Positions 12,801-24,800 of a DNA stretch of 64,000 nucleotides are shown one piece after another. How positions within the stretch are numbered: position 1 is the stretch's first letter; the number at the start of each line of letters is the position of its first letter. The notes under the pieces are model-generated. The model was not told where the DNA came from, ran no database searches, and saw nothing but the letters and a program-made list of their open reading frames with translations. Made by a program: the position numbers and the translations under genes. Origin of the DNA: Heloderma charlesbogerti (taxonomy: Eukaryota > Chordata > Lepidosauria > Squamata > Helodermatidae); the NCBI GenBank assembly GCA_026122225.1, contig JANEZZ010002199.1:62001-126000 (forward strand). Reading direction: 5' to 3'.

Positions 12801-15800
12801 ACAGGGATTAATGTTTGGTTCACCCAAATAGTTGTCCTCATAGACATAGCCTCTGAGGGCCTTCAAGGGGAGCAAATTGTAAATCTGAAAACAAAGAAGT
12901 CACAATTCAGAAAGCATAACACGCTCCCATGCTGGAGGCCGTACCCCAGTCCCTTGTGCCCAACACTTGTCTGCTCCAGCCATGGGGTGGGATCAGAAGG
13001 CCTCTGGGCTTGCCTGGAGGGGGTTGCAGAATCCATTCCAGGTGCCACCATCTACTAGAGCATTTTGGTGGAGCAGAAAAGATCCATTCCTCTCTCCACC
13101 AAAACTTTGGAACCACAAGAAAGAGGCCTGCAGTAGTCCGTTCAGACTCTGAAGGGGGAATTCTACCCAAATGGGGGACTGAAACCCCTTGGACAGCCTT
13201 TTTATGGCCCTCCTGGGCTGGACTGCTCAGGTTTTAATGGTTTGTTTCACAGGGAAGTCTCCAGACAGCCTCAGACTGAGATCCCGACACTGTCAGAGCA
13301 AGCAGGGAACCATCTTCTCCTCAGAATAACTTCCTCTTTTCTCCTCAGAATTTTCCCTCCAAAAACTTTCTCAGAATTTTTTAAGGGGAAAATTAGCCAG
13401 GAAGAGAAAGAAGCAGCAGCAGAGAGAAGTTATCAGGAGAAGAAGAAGATAACATGGTAGAGAAGAGAAATGTGAGATAAGAGACACTTTCTTAATATGT
13501 CTACTTCAGAGCTAGGCAAGAAAGAATCAAGCCGGGAGTTTGCTCCTCTTCTGAGAGAACGCTCTCACCAACTTGCACAATTCCTGCCTACCAGAGCAAG
13601 TGGGAGGAGAAACCCTCCTCCATCCCCTGCAGGAAAACCATTCTGTTCTCTGCCAAAATATTTCAACGTGGAACCTGCTGCCCCGCTCAGTGCCGGCTCC
13701 AGGTTTTGGAAGGTCCTTGGCCAAGACACCCTCAATAGACCACCTCCCTCAGTGGGTCTACCTTCTCAACACCATTGTCACCAGCTGCTATTGCTCCTTG
13801 TCCTCTTTCTCACCATTGCAGCCACTTGCTTGCTTGACAGGCAGGGAGGCAAGGAGCAAGTAAGCAGGGGCATCTCCTGGTCCTCCTCACCACCACCGTT
13901 GTCTGGGCCAGAGTGAAAGGCAGGTGACCAAGCAGTGAAGAGGAGGAGAAACTCTGGGGGCTCTTACTGGTGGGCCCCTGTTGGGGTGTGGGCCCTCGGC
14001 AGGTGCCCAACCATGCCAACCCTTGGCGCCGGCCCTTGTCCCACTCTTCCCTAGTCCTCACATAAACAACTTGGCATACTGTTAGAATAATCCTTAGCTT
14101 GTGGAGGAGCATGCTGGGGAGAAGTCTTTCCCAACTGGCAGATTCCATTTGGTGTGTGTGTGTGTTTTGCGAGACTCCCCCAGAAAAGAAGGGCAAGAAC
14201 AGCTCTGAAAATGTTACGCAGCCCCAACTGCAGCTTGGACTCACAGTCCGCGGGGAGAGCTCAGCCTCGGGTTTCAGGAGAAAGACGCTCTTGTCAACAG
14301 CATGGATGGCACAGAGGGAAGGTCTGGAGACTGAAAGATGGAGCTGTGTGTCACTGGCAGGGAGGCCTTCGGGATCCTGGAACTCCAGTTTCACCTGTAA
14401 AGACAAAGGAGCTTGGAAAAGTTTCGTTCATCTGCGCAACAGCATCAAATAATCCTTCGGGGATTGGTTCCCTAGGCTTGGGCTCCCCTCTGCAGCTGCC
14501 GATCAGTAAAATTGTGCTTAACTAATCAGGTAACTGACTGACAGAGCAAAGTTTGACAGTTTGGCATCCTCATCATCATCTATACTAACAGCGATCCCAA
14601 TTATCCAAGCCCTACCGCTTATGCAGCCAACACAGCAGCACCTGTGCACAAGAGAGAGGTACCAGCAGACTCAGGGGAACCCCCATCTTTGCAGAAGTAC
14701 GGGGAAGCATCGAGGGAAAATCCTCCAACAGGGGAGCACCAGAAGTAGCCCAATGAGGACTGAGCATGCTGAGATGGTGGGGGTGGGGTGGACAGAAAAC
14801 CAGGTGGGAAGTGGACTGGAATGGAGTAGCCTGAACAGGAGTGCTCTGTGCTGCAACATTTTGTCGGAGGTCCGACTTGTTCCTTTTGATTGTCTGCCTG
14901 TCTGTTCACAATGCACTGAGCCACTGGAATGATGTGTCAAGTTCGAATGCCAGCTTGGTCCCCTCTGCCGCATTTTCAAGGTGGGGGACGACGGGGAAAC
15001 GTAAAATATATTTTAATGCAATGTGCGCCTTGGAGATGCAGGCAATGAATGAAAGATGGAGTGCTTCCAGGTGGGACCCTTTTTGTATAGTTAAGTGATA
15101 TCTTTCCCAGGTTTGTGTTGCTTGTGGATTTGCAGCCCATGATCCATACCCAGTCCTTTTTTATTGTGGTGGCATTGGAGAATTTCCCGTCCACACGAGG
15201 GTGTTGTCCATGATGGAACTTGTCCAGGTATTGTTTCCCTGCCCCTCCCATTGCACTTAACCCCCTCCCACAGTACCTTTTCTCCATTATGAGCATGTGT
15301 GTCAGTGAGTGTAACTCACCTGCACACAACACTCCTTCCTAAAAAAAGCTTGGGCAGTATCCAAAAGATCGGGCAGTTGCAGAAACTAGGTTCTGAATTA
15401 TGCGCAAGAGGAGAATCCAATGAAAGTTATGTTTGTGCAAGCACAGTTGAGCAAGCAGTTGTGCAACCCGGAGGAAACAGTTGCACAACCCCATCATGCA
15501 ATAAGGGTGGTTGCGCAACCCCATTGTGCAACTGCTTGCATAACTACTTGCACAAGCGTAATAGGTAACCACTTGCTCAACGGAAAGATTCAACAGAGGA
15601 ATCAAGCCATCCAGCACTATTTGAGTTTGCGTAATGACACCACTGGATACTGCCCGTTATTTTACTGAAAGGGTGACATTCAGAAGTTCTTAATTTGGAA
15701 ATATTGGAGTATGCAGCTCTCCAATGTCTGCTAACTTTATACATGGAGATATTTATTGTGGTGTTGTCCATTACACTGAATCACTGCAATGGCTTCCACT

Positions 15801-18800
15801 GGAACATGAGGCAGATGCTTCTCCTGGCAACCTGAGAACATATATCCCGACCCAGGTGCGCAGTCTTTCAGCTGTGGAGAAGTCATCCAAGGACCACTAC
15901 ACACCTTACTGTAGTTGTTCATTTAATAAATGTGGTGCTCAAACTTGACGTGATCCCTGAACCCTTTTTTGAGATGACCAGGAGCAAGGGAGGCCTCTCG
16001 AACACTGTGACACTGTACTTGACTGCTGTCAGTGTATGAAAAGTTGCTAAAAGTTCCGTTTCTGCCACAACTAGACTTCTGCCCTCACTCCTCCCCTTCC
16101 CCATCAGGGATGGGGAACTTGTGACCCGTAAGATGTTGTTGGACTGCAAATTGTGGAATGCCAGAAATTATCTAAATTGTGGAATGTCCCAAACTGTCCA
16201 AACTGTGGAATGCCCCAAATGGTCCAAGTTGTGGAATGCCCCAAATTGCCCAAATTGTGGAATGCCCTCCCTAGAGAGGTCCGTCTGGTGCCTAGTTTGC
16301 TGACTTTTCAGTGCCAACCAAAGTCCTTTTTTTCTTTTCCCAGGCCTTTTAAGCTGCTGCTTGCTCTACTTCTTAATATGTGTACTGCTACACTGTAAAA
16401 TAATCTTCTCTCTTTTTAGCTGTTCAGTTATTTATTTATTTCAAATGCAGAATTTCTGTTTCTGCTTTTTAAAGTAATACTTTTTAATCTTGTTGGTCTA
16501 CGACCGTAATAAAAGTGATTGATTGACTGATTGATTGATACTTTTTAATGTGTTTCACTATTGGTTGTCATCATTGGTTGCATCATTTTTGCTTTTACTG
16601 TGTATGCCACCCTGAGAGCTTCGGCTACAGGCAACTCATAAACTGTGAGTAAATCATCATCATCCCTGGCCACTGGCTGGGGCTGATGGGAGTCGAAGAC
16701 CAACAACATCTGGAGGGCTGCACCTTTCCCACCCCTGCCTTACACTTTGGATCTAATCCTGTCAATGCCCCCCACATTCCTCTAGGCCCCACCCCAAACC
16801 GGACACATTCTGCCTTGCCTCCATTCACCAACTTCTGCCCCACCCAGGATTTTTCAAATGCAAACTAAGGGAGCAACCCTCCTCCCTTCCTAAGTCCATC
16901 AGTGCCATCCAATGTATTTCTGTGTCTTTCTGCAGTGGAGCTGAGTGCGTCCAGGCACCCTTACCTTATTCACGAAGCAGTTCTCAACGGTGAAGTCTGC
17001 TGAGTCAGCAACAAGTTCTCCATTGGCCAGAACAGTGTATACAAGCAAGCGGGCCAGAGGAGCAGAACTGATGTCCAACAAGAGATCCAGAGAAAACTCC
17101 TCTTTGATTGGCAAATAAAGACATTCAGAAAGAAAGGGGGGCGGGGAAGATGACAGGGAATTAATCCCAACGCGATACTTTTTGGTTTAGCTTCAGCTGC
17201 AAGATGACCAGGAGGGCTGATTGACGAAAAACAGAAGTGGGTCATATAAGAATCAGGTTCAACTCCTCAGCTATGCCATTTTCCCCAAACACGGCAGTCT
17301 CTCCTTCTTGTCCAGGGTTATTGCAAGACATTTTGCTGCCTGAGACGAGATCCCATGAGACAGGGTGAACCTCCTGCCTCAGGCGGCATATCCAGAAGGG
17401 CAGTGCAGGGCACATACATGCTACTGCCAGGAGGGTCATGTGCCCTACCACCACCCTATGCCTCGCTCTGAGGACCTCTGAGAGGGAGGCAGGGGGCAGG
17501 GGGCCGCTCCAGAGAGCCGCGCCGACTGCGCTCCTTCTGTGGCAAACACTGCAGCAGGAGAGCAGCTGCCACGGCTCTGTGGAGCGCCGCTTGCCCAATG
17601 CCTCCCTCTCAGAGGTCCTCAGAGCGAGGCATCAGGCAGAAGGGCTCTCTGGGAAGCCCCGCTGACCACTCCCCTGCTGCAGCAATCAGGAGAGCGGCTG
17701 GCACGGCTGTCCAGAGAGCCTGCCTGGCCCAAATGCCTCGCTCTGGGGGGTCCTTCCTCAGAGCAATGCGCTCTTGGAGAGGTGGTCCTGGAGATCGCCT
17801 GTGCTGCCACGGCATAGGCAGCGTCCAGGGCCACGTCCCTGCCAATGCCTTGCTTCGAGGAAGGACCCCACAGAGTGAGGCACTGAGAGGGAAGCAGCTG
17901 GGTGGGAAGAGGAGGAGGAGGGTGGCATGTCCCCCTGCCTCCGGCAGTGGCTGGCCTTGCCCCAGCTCTGGACGGTGTGCACACAACCTTCCAAGGACAA
18001 AAGTTAATTGGACTGGCGGCTGAATCCGACTTCAATAGCAGTGAGAGGGCAGGATCCTCCACCACCCCTGAGGGCAGCAGGCTAACGCAGGGGGTGCCAG
18101 GCGGGCTGCGCGGCTCACAGAGCTCTGTCCTCCAGCACCTTGCCACTACTTGTTCCTCGCTCTGCCTGCCGCCTGCTCACCCACCCTCAAAGAGCAGCGC
18201 CAGGACACACCCGCGATGCCTGCTAGAGATCGGGGCCTGAGCACGGCTCACAGCCTTCCTGCCGGCCTCCTCGGTCAGGGCCGCTCTCAGTGGCGCTGCC
18301 TGCCAGGGCCAACAAAGGACATTTTGCTGCCTTGGGCAAACCAGAAACCTTGGGTGCCCACTCCACCCTGCCAGTGCTCGGGGTGACCCTGCCGCCCAAT
18401 GCTCACGCTATCATACACTCCTCAGATATCAGGTCCAAATTCCCCATGGAGCTCATGGGATCACGCTGGCCCAAGCACAACCTCTCAGCCTACCTCACAG
18501 GATTGTTGTGAGAATAAAAATGGAGCGGGGGGGGGCTTGCACACCACCTTTAGCTCCTGGGGGTGGAATATAAATACAATGAAATAAAGTTAAGAGTCGT
18601 TAAAGCTGAAAAACCATGCTTCTCACAATGTGCTAAATAGTTCAAAGCAAGCCACCCTAGCGTGCAAAAAGGCTGTTGGTACATCACATGGGGTCTTATA
18701 ATGTGCCCACATGGATGAACATGAACAAAAAAAAGATGCGTCAAATGACTGTTAATGACCCTGACAACATTTGTCAGTTGAGTGGTATAGAAATCTAAGT

Positions 18801-21800
18801 AATTAATCCTTTAATTAAAGTACCTGGCTATGAGATTAAATTTACAGAGACCTGGAAAGGCAGCTAAGGGCTTCTCCACATTTAGCGAAAATCACGCAGC
18901 CTTACCAGGGCTTTGTCTTCCAGAGTCTCCATGGGTTTAACAATCAGCAAAATACACATGCTCCCCCTCCCCCATGTTTTTGCTGGTTCCTTCCTGTATG
19001 TTTCATTGATACCGCCCGGCAGATGACACTGCTTTATTGTGTGATTTAGGTTTGTTCCCCTGTTTAAGGTGACTTTTCAATTGGCAGATTATCCCTTGAA
19101 AGCAACTGTGAGAGACATCGGAGGGTGCCAACATCGTGAAAAGGACCCACAAACTTCTGTGAGTGAACAATTACGAGTGCATGATAAATGCCTCCTGTGG
19201 AGACACTATAAATGCCTCCTGTGGAGATGCTGTAAGGCTGCAATCCCAAGGCCCAGGCACATTTACCTGGGAGAAAGCCCAGCCGGCAATTGACCATAGT
19301 GGGACTGACTTCTGAGTAAACGTGCATAGGACTGTGTGATGAATCCTAAAAACTGGCACCAACCATCTCTTACAATGAATATTAATAATGCAATAGCTGA
19401 ACAGGACATCATCTTGCTTCTCATTTGCCCCACCCATCTGCCTCCATCTTTTTCATGTTCATCACCATGGGAAAGAACTTTGCTATAAAATTTCTCCTCC
19501 GCTCCCTGCACTGTGGAGGCACCAATCCTGAGCACACTTACTGTGGGAGCTGGTGTGTTGCTGCAGATTGGTTGGTGTTTTGACTGCTTCTTGCTGCTGG
19601 AGAACTGCCAAGAACAAGTTTAGGCATCAGGAGTTTTAAGGGTGATGCAGTAATCAGAGCCCCCCACCCCACCCCAAACTTCCTTTACATGTATGTAAAT
19701 CAGCTTTATTTTTTTTTAATAAAAGCTTTAAAACAAAGGGGGATATTTTCAAGAGGAGGACAAGGGTCTGGCCATTCATATATCCACGCCCTCACTTCCT
19801 AAAGACATATTATATCAAAAAGGTGTGAGGAAAAAAGGAGGGAAAAGGAGGAGGAGGAGGAGGAGGAGGAGGAGGAGGAGGAGAAGAAGAAGAAGAAGAA
19901 GAAGAAGAAGAAGAAGAAGGAGAAGGAGAAGAAGAAGAAGAAGAAGAAGAGTAGTAGTACATAATCTCAGGACATGTGGTGCTGTTGCTTGAACCTGAGT
20001 TGGGAGGGTGGGGGTGGGGTGGGGTGGGTGGCTTCTTGGTGACTTGCATCACCAAGATGCACCAAGATCACAGCTTTGAAATGGTGGTGATGGCAGGGAC
20101 AGGGGGGAACTATATAAGAGCCAATGGCTTTCTTGACACGGAGCTTCTATCCTGCGATTGAGATGGCTCCTTCACGGAAGTTTGCAGGCTCTTTACATGA
20201 CGCCACAACCTTCCAGGGCGTAGTCTGCACTGAATGCCCTTTGTTCCATTTTTAAATAGATCGCAGAGAATGAGCTATCAAATTACCCCATTGTGTTCCG
20301 CTCCGTGAAAAGAGGAAAAGCAGCAAGAAGAGGAGCGAGATCAATGGAAAACATGGAAGACTCAGATACAGGGAGAAGGAGGGGGGAAGGGGAGGGGGGA
20401 AAGGAAGCGCGTGAAAAAGGGAGTTGTTGTGATCCTGCGTTTAAAATGGAAGCAGAAAGCCCCGTTTTAAATGCCGGATTTTAGGCTGGTGTAGAGATGC
20501 CCAATGTGTGAGTGGTGTAGTGGTGGGGGCAGCAACTGAGCAGGTGGGCTCAGGGGGGAACCTGGCGATCAGGCGAGATGGCGGCAGCGTGTGGAGCAGA
20601 GGAGGAGCAGCTCGCAGCGTCTGGTCTACGACTCCTTGCAGCGCGCTGCCTCGGGCAGGCGCTTTGTGCAGCCTAACGGAAGGGCCGGCCCTGCAGCGCA
20701 GAGTGAAGGACGCACTTACCTGCGCCATGCTCCACCTGCTCAGTGTGGGTCCCTGTTTGCAAAATGTTTCCCTTTGCCATCACCTGCATTGGAAAGAGGA
20801 GAAGACCTGTTAGCAAACATGACTGATGGAGGAAGCAAACGTTTTGGTTACATGAATATGCCATTAAAAAAAAAAAAGTTGCGCTGGTCCATGACAAAAA
20901 TAATAATAATAATCCAAAATCCACAGTTGGGCAATACAACTTAGGACCAACCAGAAATGCCCCCCCAAAAGTGTGCAAGCTTTTTGAGTTCCCCAGAATA
21001 TGCCACGTATTCAGCCTCCTGTAGGCAACCAGAGACTTCCAGAAACCCCTCTCCTGATACTGGGAAGTGAATTTCAATTCATGAAGCCAGTCTGGGGTTT
21101 GAAACCAAATGCAGTTTAGCAACTGGATATGGATTTGAGAAAGTGCTGTTCTGAAGTACAAATTCCATACAAATTTCATTTTATGGATTGTAACAGGCTT
21201 ATCCAGCCTTCTGTTAGAATACTTACTAAGAATACACTAAGGAAAAACAAATGTTTTCAAGGAAACACCATGTGTTCAAAGTTTATCAAAGAAAAGACAA
21301 TGGGTTGTATTGAATCAGAAACAGCTGACATAATTGGTTTCCCTTTTCCCCTGCAGGCTCTGCCCTGCTGCCCCCCTCCCCACCCAAATCTGCTCAAAAA
21401 CTTTCATCCTCTTTGCGGGGATGGGTGTTGATGCATTTCCTCTTTGGGGTGACAGTGGGTAAGTGCCCCTCACACATACACACACAAACAACTAATCAGG
21501 CTGCCTCTTCGATGCTATTCACAAGCATGTTAATGGCATTCGTGCAATGAATGCCACGTCTAGCATGGCATGTATGCTGAGGGCCAACCTACACAGTGGT
21601 GACGAGGTTTTGGAGTCGCCCCGTCTGCCTCATTGACATATAAACTGGGACGTGGGGGTCTGAGTTTTAACATCAGAAGGGGTGTGCTGACCCTTCTTCA
21701 CTGGTTCACTGACACAGGGCACTTTTCCAGTATTGGAGCTGGGCTGCAGAATAAAGGAGAACTGAGCTTCCGATCCAGGGAGGTAAGGTGGGGAGTACAC

Positions 21801-24800
21801 AGCTCCCCTCTGCTGCGTGCAGCTTCCGATTTTAAAATCAGGACCCCAGTCCAGGCTGTACACGTGGAAGTCAGATGATTAAGCAGAGATGGCTCAGTTC
21901 GAGTTTCAAGTCAAACCATTGTCCATCTACTCCAGTGTTGTCTACACCAGCTGGCGTAGGTTTCAGGCAATGGCCTCCACAGCCCTGCTACCAAAGACCT
22001 TGTTTTTTAACTGGAGATGCCTGGGATTGCACCTGGGGATTTTTTTACACTGAGCCCCCCTGCCCCCCCCCCGAGTAGCCTGCAGCATTTCAGCCCCTGC
22101 AATTGAATCAAAATGTCACTCTGCTCAGACTTACCATGTAGTGAAAGACAATCTTGTCTCCTCTCATGACGTCTGAGTTCACGACATAATGCACTCGAAC
22201 CGGCTGGGTTTGACCACAGCTTAATGTCCCAGGAATGGACTCAATCTGGAGGTAGCTTTCACTCGGCGAGTAAAAGCGTGACACTTTGTGATATGCCGGT
22301 TGGTGACGGGGACTGATCCAGTTACTGTCACACCACTGTGGCGTTTTATAAAATGCCTGGTGGAAAAGAAGGAAACCACAGAGGCCCCCGAATGGGGACA
22401 ATGAATTAAGTTGGCTGATAACAAACGTTCTCTTCTATATTATAGTCCCACACCCCTGCGAGGGTGACTGTCTATCAGTCCGCATTCTCCTCCAGAACCA
22501 TTTTGCCAGTGTGGGCCACAGACATTCCCAGTTCCCCCAAAATGCTCACCTGGATGGTAACAGAATCATCTGTGAAGTCAGCGGTGTCTATGGAAAACTC
22601 TGCTCTCCCCTGGTCGTCGGTGATGTAGCTGGACTTGTGCCCGGGCCCTGCACGGACCTCAACTGTTGCATTGGCGATTGGCATATTGGTACCATCACTT
22701 ATTATCAGCTAGAAGTGCAAAGCCAAACACACACACACACACACACACCAGAGCATTGTATCATCAGTAGGGACATGACCGTGTGACAGGGGTGGAAAAT
22801 TGGGGGGAAACCCTGCAAAGCCCGGAGCACCACCAAATGATCAGTGGTCAGGGGAAAGGGGGTGTGGCCTTGGGGGGAACCCCAGAGGGCTGCTGAGAGC
22901 CCAGGAGGGCCACAATTTGGCCTGTAGGCCTCAGGTTGCCCACCCCTGCCATGTGAGATGGCGCCTGCATAGAATCATAGAATAGTAGGGTTGGAAGGGG
23001 CCCACAAGGCCATCGAGTCCAACCCCCTGCTCAATGCAGGAATCCAAGTCAGAGCATCCCTGACAGATGGCTGTCCAGCCTCGTCTTGAATGCCTCCAGT
23101 GTGGGAGAGCCCACCACCTCCCTGGGTCACTGGTTCCATTGTCGTATTGCTCTAATTGCAATTAGATTGCATTGTTAATTAACTGCATTGTCGTACTGCA
23201 GGACGGGGGGTGGGGGGGCGTTCTATGGACAGTGGAGGTGGTGGTGTGGTGGAGATGATGGTCTGAGGAAGTGCCATCCCAGAGGCCTGCCATGGGCTTG
23301 ACCCAGGGGCCTGAAGGACTGGCCCCCTCAAGCGCTCCTCTCCCAATGCGTACAGAGAGACTCAGCTGCAGAGTTGTGCATGATGGGGATCCATCACCCA
23401 GCCTTACCTGCCCCCAAATGGGGATCCCTTGCCTATAGTAGCTATCCATCCTTTGCAAGGTGATCCTGCTGAGAGTCGCAGTAACCTCAGTGGAAGCGGT
23501 GCCTATAAATTCCACCCCTGCCAAAAAGAAACAAATGCCCCTTCAGCGCAAGGAGGGTAAACAGAACAGCTTCTCATTCCGTCCGGACCATCCAGGCCCA
23601 GGGTACCCAGCAGGTCTTGGCATGCTTCAAGACTGGGCTCCAATTCAGAGGAACGCAGGAAGCAGCCCTCCTACCAGGTCAGAGTGTCTGTTCATCAGGG
23701 GGGAACGGTGTTCCAGGGAACTGCCGGGTTATCTCCAGTGGTGATTCCTCTCCCCTCTAGCCTCCCTAAGCCTCCACGAGCATCCAGGGGACGGGGGCTT
23801 GGGGAGGGGCAGAGCTTGCAGAGGGAGCCCAAGCTTCCATGGGCTAGAGGGGAAACCTCCACAGCCCCGATTAGGCCCACAGACCAGAGGTTCCCCATCC
23901 CTGGTCTATCGAGTCCAGCACTATTTACTCTGGCTGGTAGCAGCTCTTTGGCACAGCCAGGGCTGGTGTCAGGGGTAACCATGTTCAGGCACCTGCTGAG
24001 AGCCCACAGCCAGCAGAGGCCCACTGACAAGAGCCCCTGGCCGTTGCCCGTCATCTTCACCATGGCAGCCTGCTTCTTCCCCCGCCTCTCGCTCTGGCCC
24101 AGGCAACGGTGGTGGTGGGGAGGGGGAGGGGCAGTAGATGCCAGTGCCTACTTGCTCATTGGGTCTCTGCCTGTCAAGCAAGGACATGCTAGCAAAGATG
24201 AGAAAGAGGGTGAGGAGCAACAGCATCTGGCGACACTGGTGGTGAGGAGACAGACTCAAGAACCTTCTCCATGATCCTGTTGTCCTGAGATTGGCCCTCC
24301 CCTTCCTTGCCACCCATCCTTCTGTTTCCTGAAGCTTACCTGTGCCTTCCTCTGTGATCTTGGCTTTCACATCAATGTGCATCTGATATCCATCCCGCTT
24401 CAGCTGGAACACCTTCGTTTTTACCACTTGAGAGAGGCAGCCATGACTGTCTGCCTGCAAGAGGAGAAAGCAAAGAGCTGTTGCAGGGGTGGTATTGCAG
24501 ATGTTTTTGCACTCCGTATCTTCCTTTAAAAAACTGGTTTAACAGATACTCCCTCTTCACAGGGAATCCTGGAGGGGATCTTCACGACAATGGAATGAGA
24601 ACCTCACTGGAGTATTGCCCGGATTTTCATGGAATCGGCTCTGGTCCCTCAGGGACACAGGAAGTAAGATAAGCCAAGCGTAGTGCACCTGTAAAATCTG
24701 GTTTTCGGGGGTCACACAGCGCTTGAAAGCAATATACTTCCGGGTGGGGTGGGGGTAGTAGAACTGAATGTCATCAAACTGGCAAGAGCTGCTCAACCAA

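Larger units (their letters stand above)
16102..16740. repeat. hAT-like MITE interrupted by LINE sequence
   Basis: The left end 'cagggatggggaacttgtg' and the right end 'gcacctttcccacccctgc' are mirror-like, and 'gatgttgttggact' on the left pairs with 'agaccaacaacatct' on the right. The two halves are separated by 16148-16645. Confidence 0.7.
14395..16964. other. Intron 14
   Basis: Contains a cluster of ttgngcaa motifs (15430-15582), a hAT-like MITE (16102-16740) split by an L2 fragment, and a 26-bp tandem repeat at the junction. No exon seen. Confidence 0.6.
17102..20719. other. Intron 13
   Basis: 17310-18330 is GC-rich and contains pieces like the element at 38030-38310 ('ttttgctgcct', 'cagcaggctaacgcag'). 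Also a SINE tail (18485-18590), a MITE-like repeat (19225-19345), a GGA/GAA microsatellite and family A copy 2. No gene seen. Confidence 0.5.

Noticed and set aside
17438..18240. Several long ORFs on both strands in intron 13
   Set aside because: GC-rich repeat-like DNA open in many frames at once, with no recognisable domain.
19810..20055. Ser/Pro-rich ORF on the minus strand
   Set aside because: Direct translation of the GGA/GAA microsatellite.
23401..23407. Read-through of exon 10 into intron 10 (VRLGDG continues the frame)
   Set aside because: The GTAAGG donor is good and exon 11 provides the MG4 continuation in phase.
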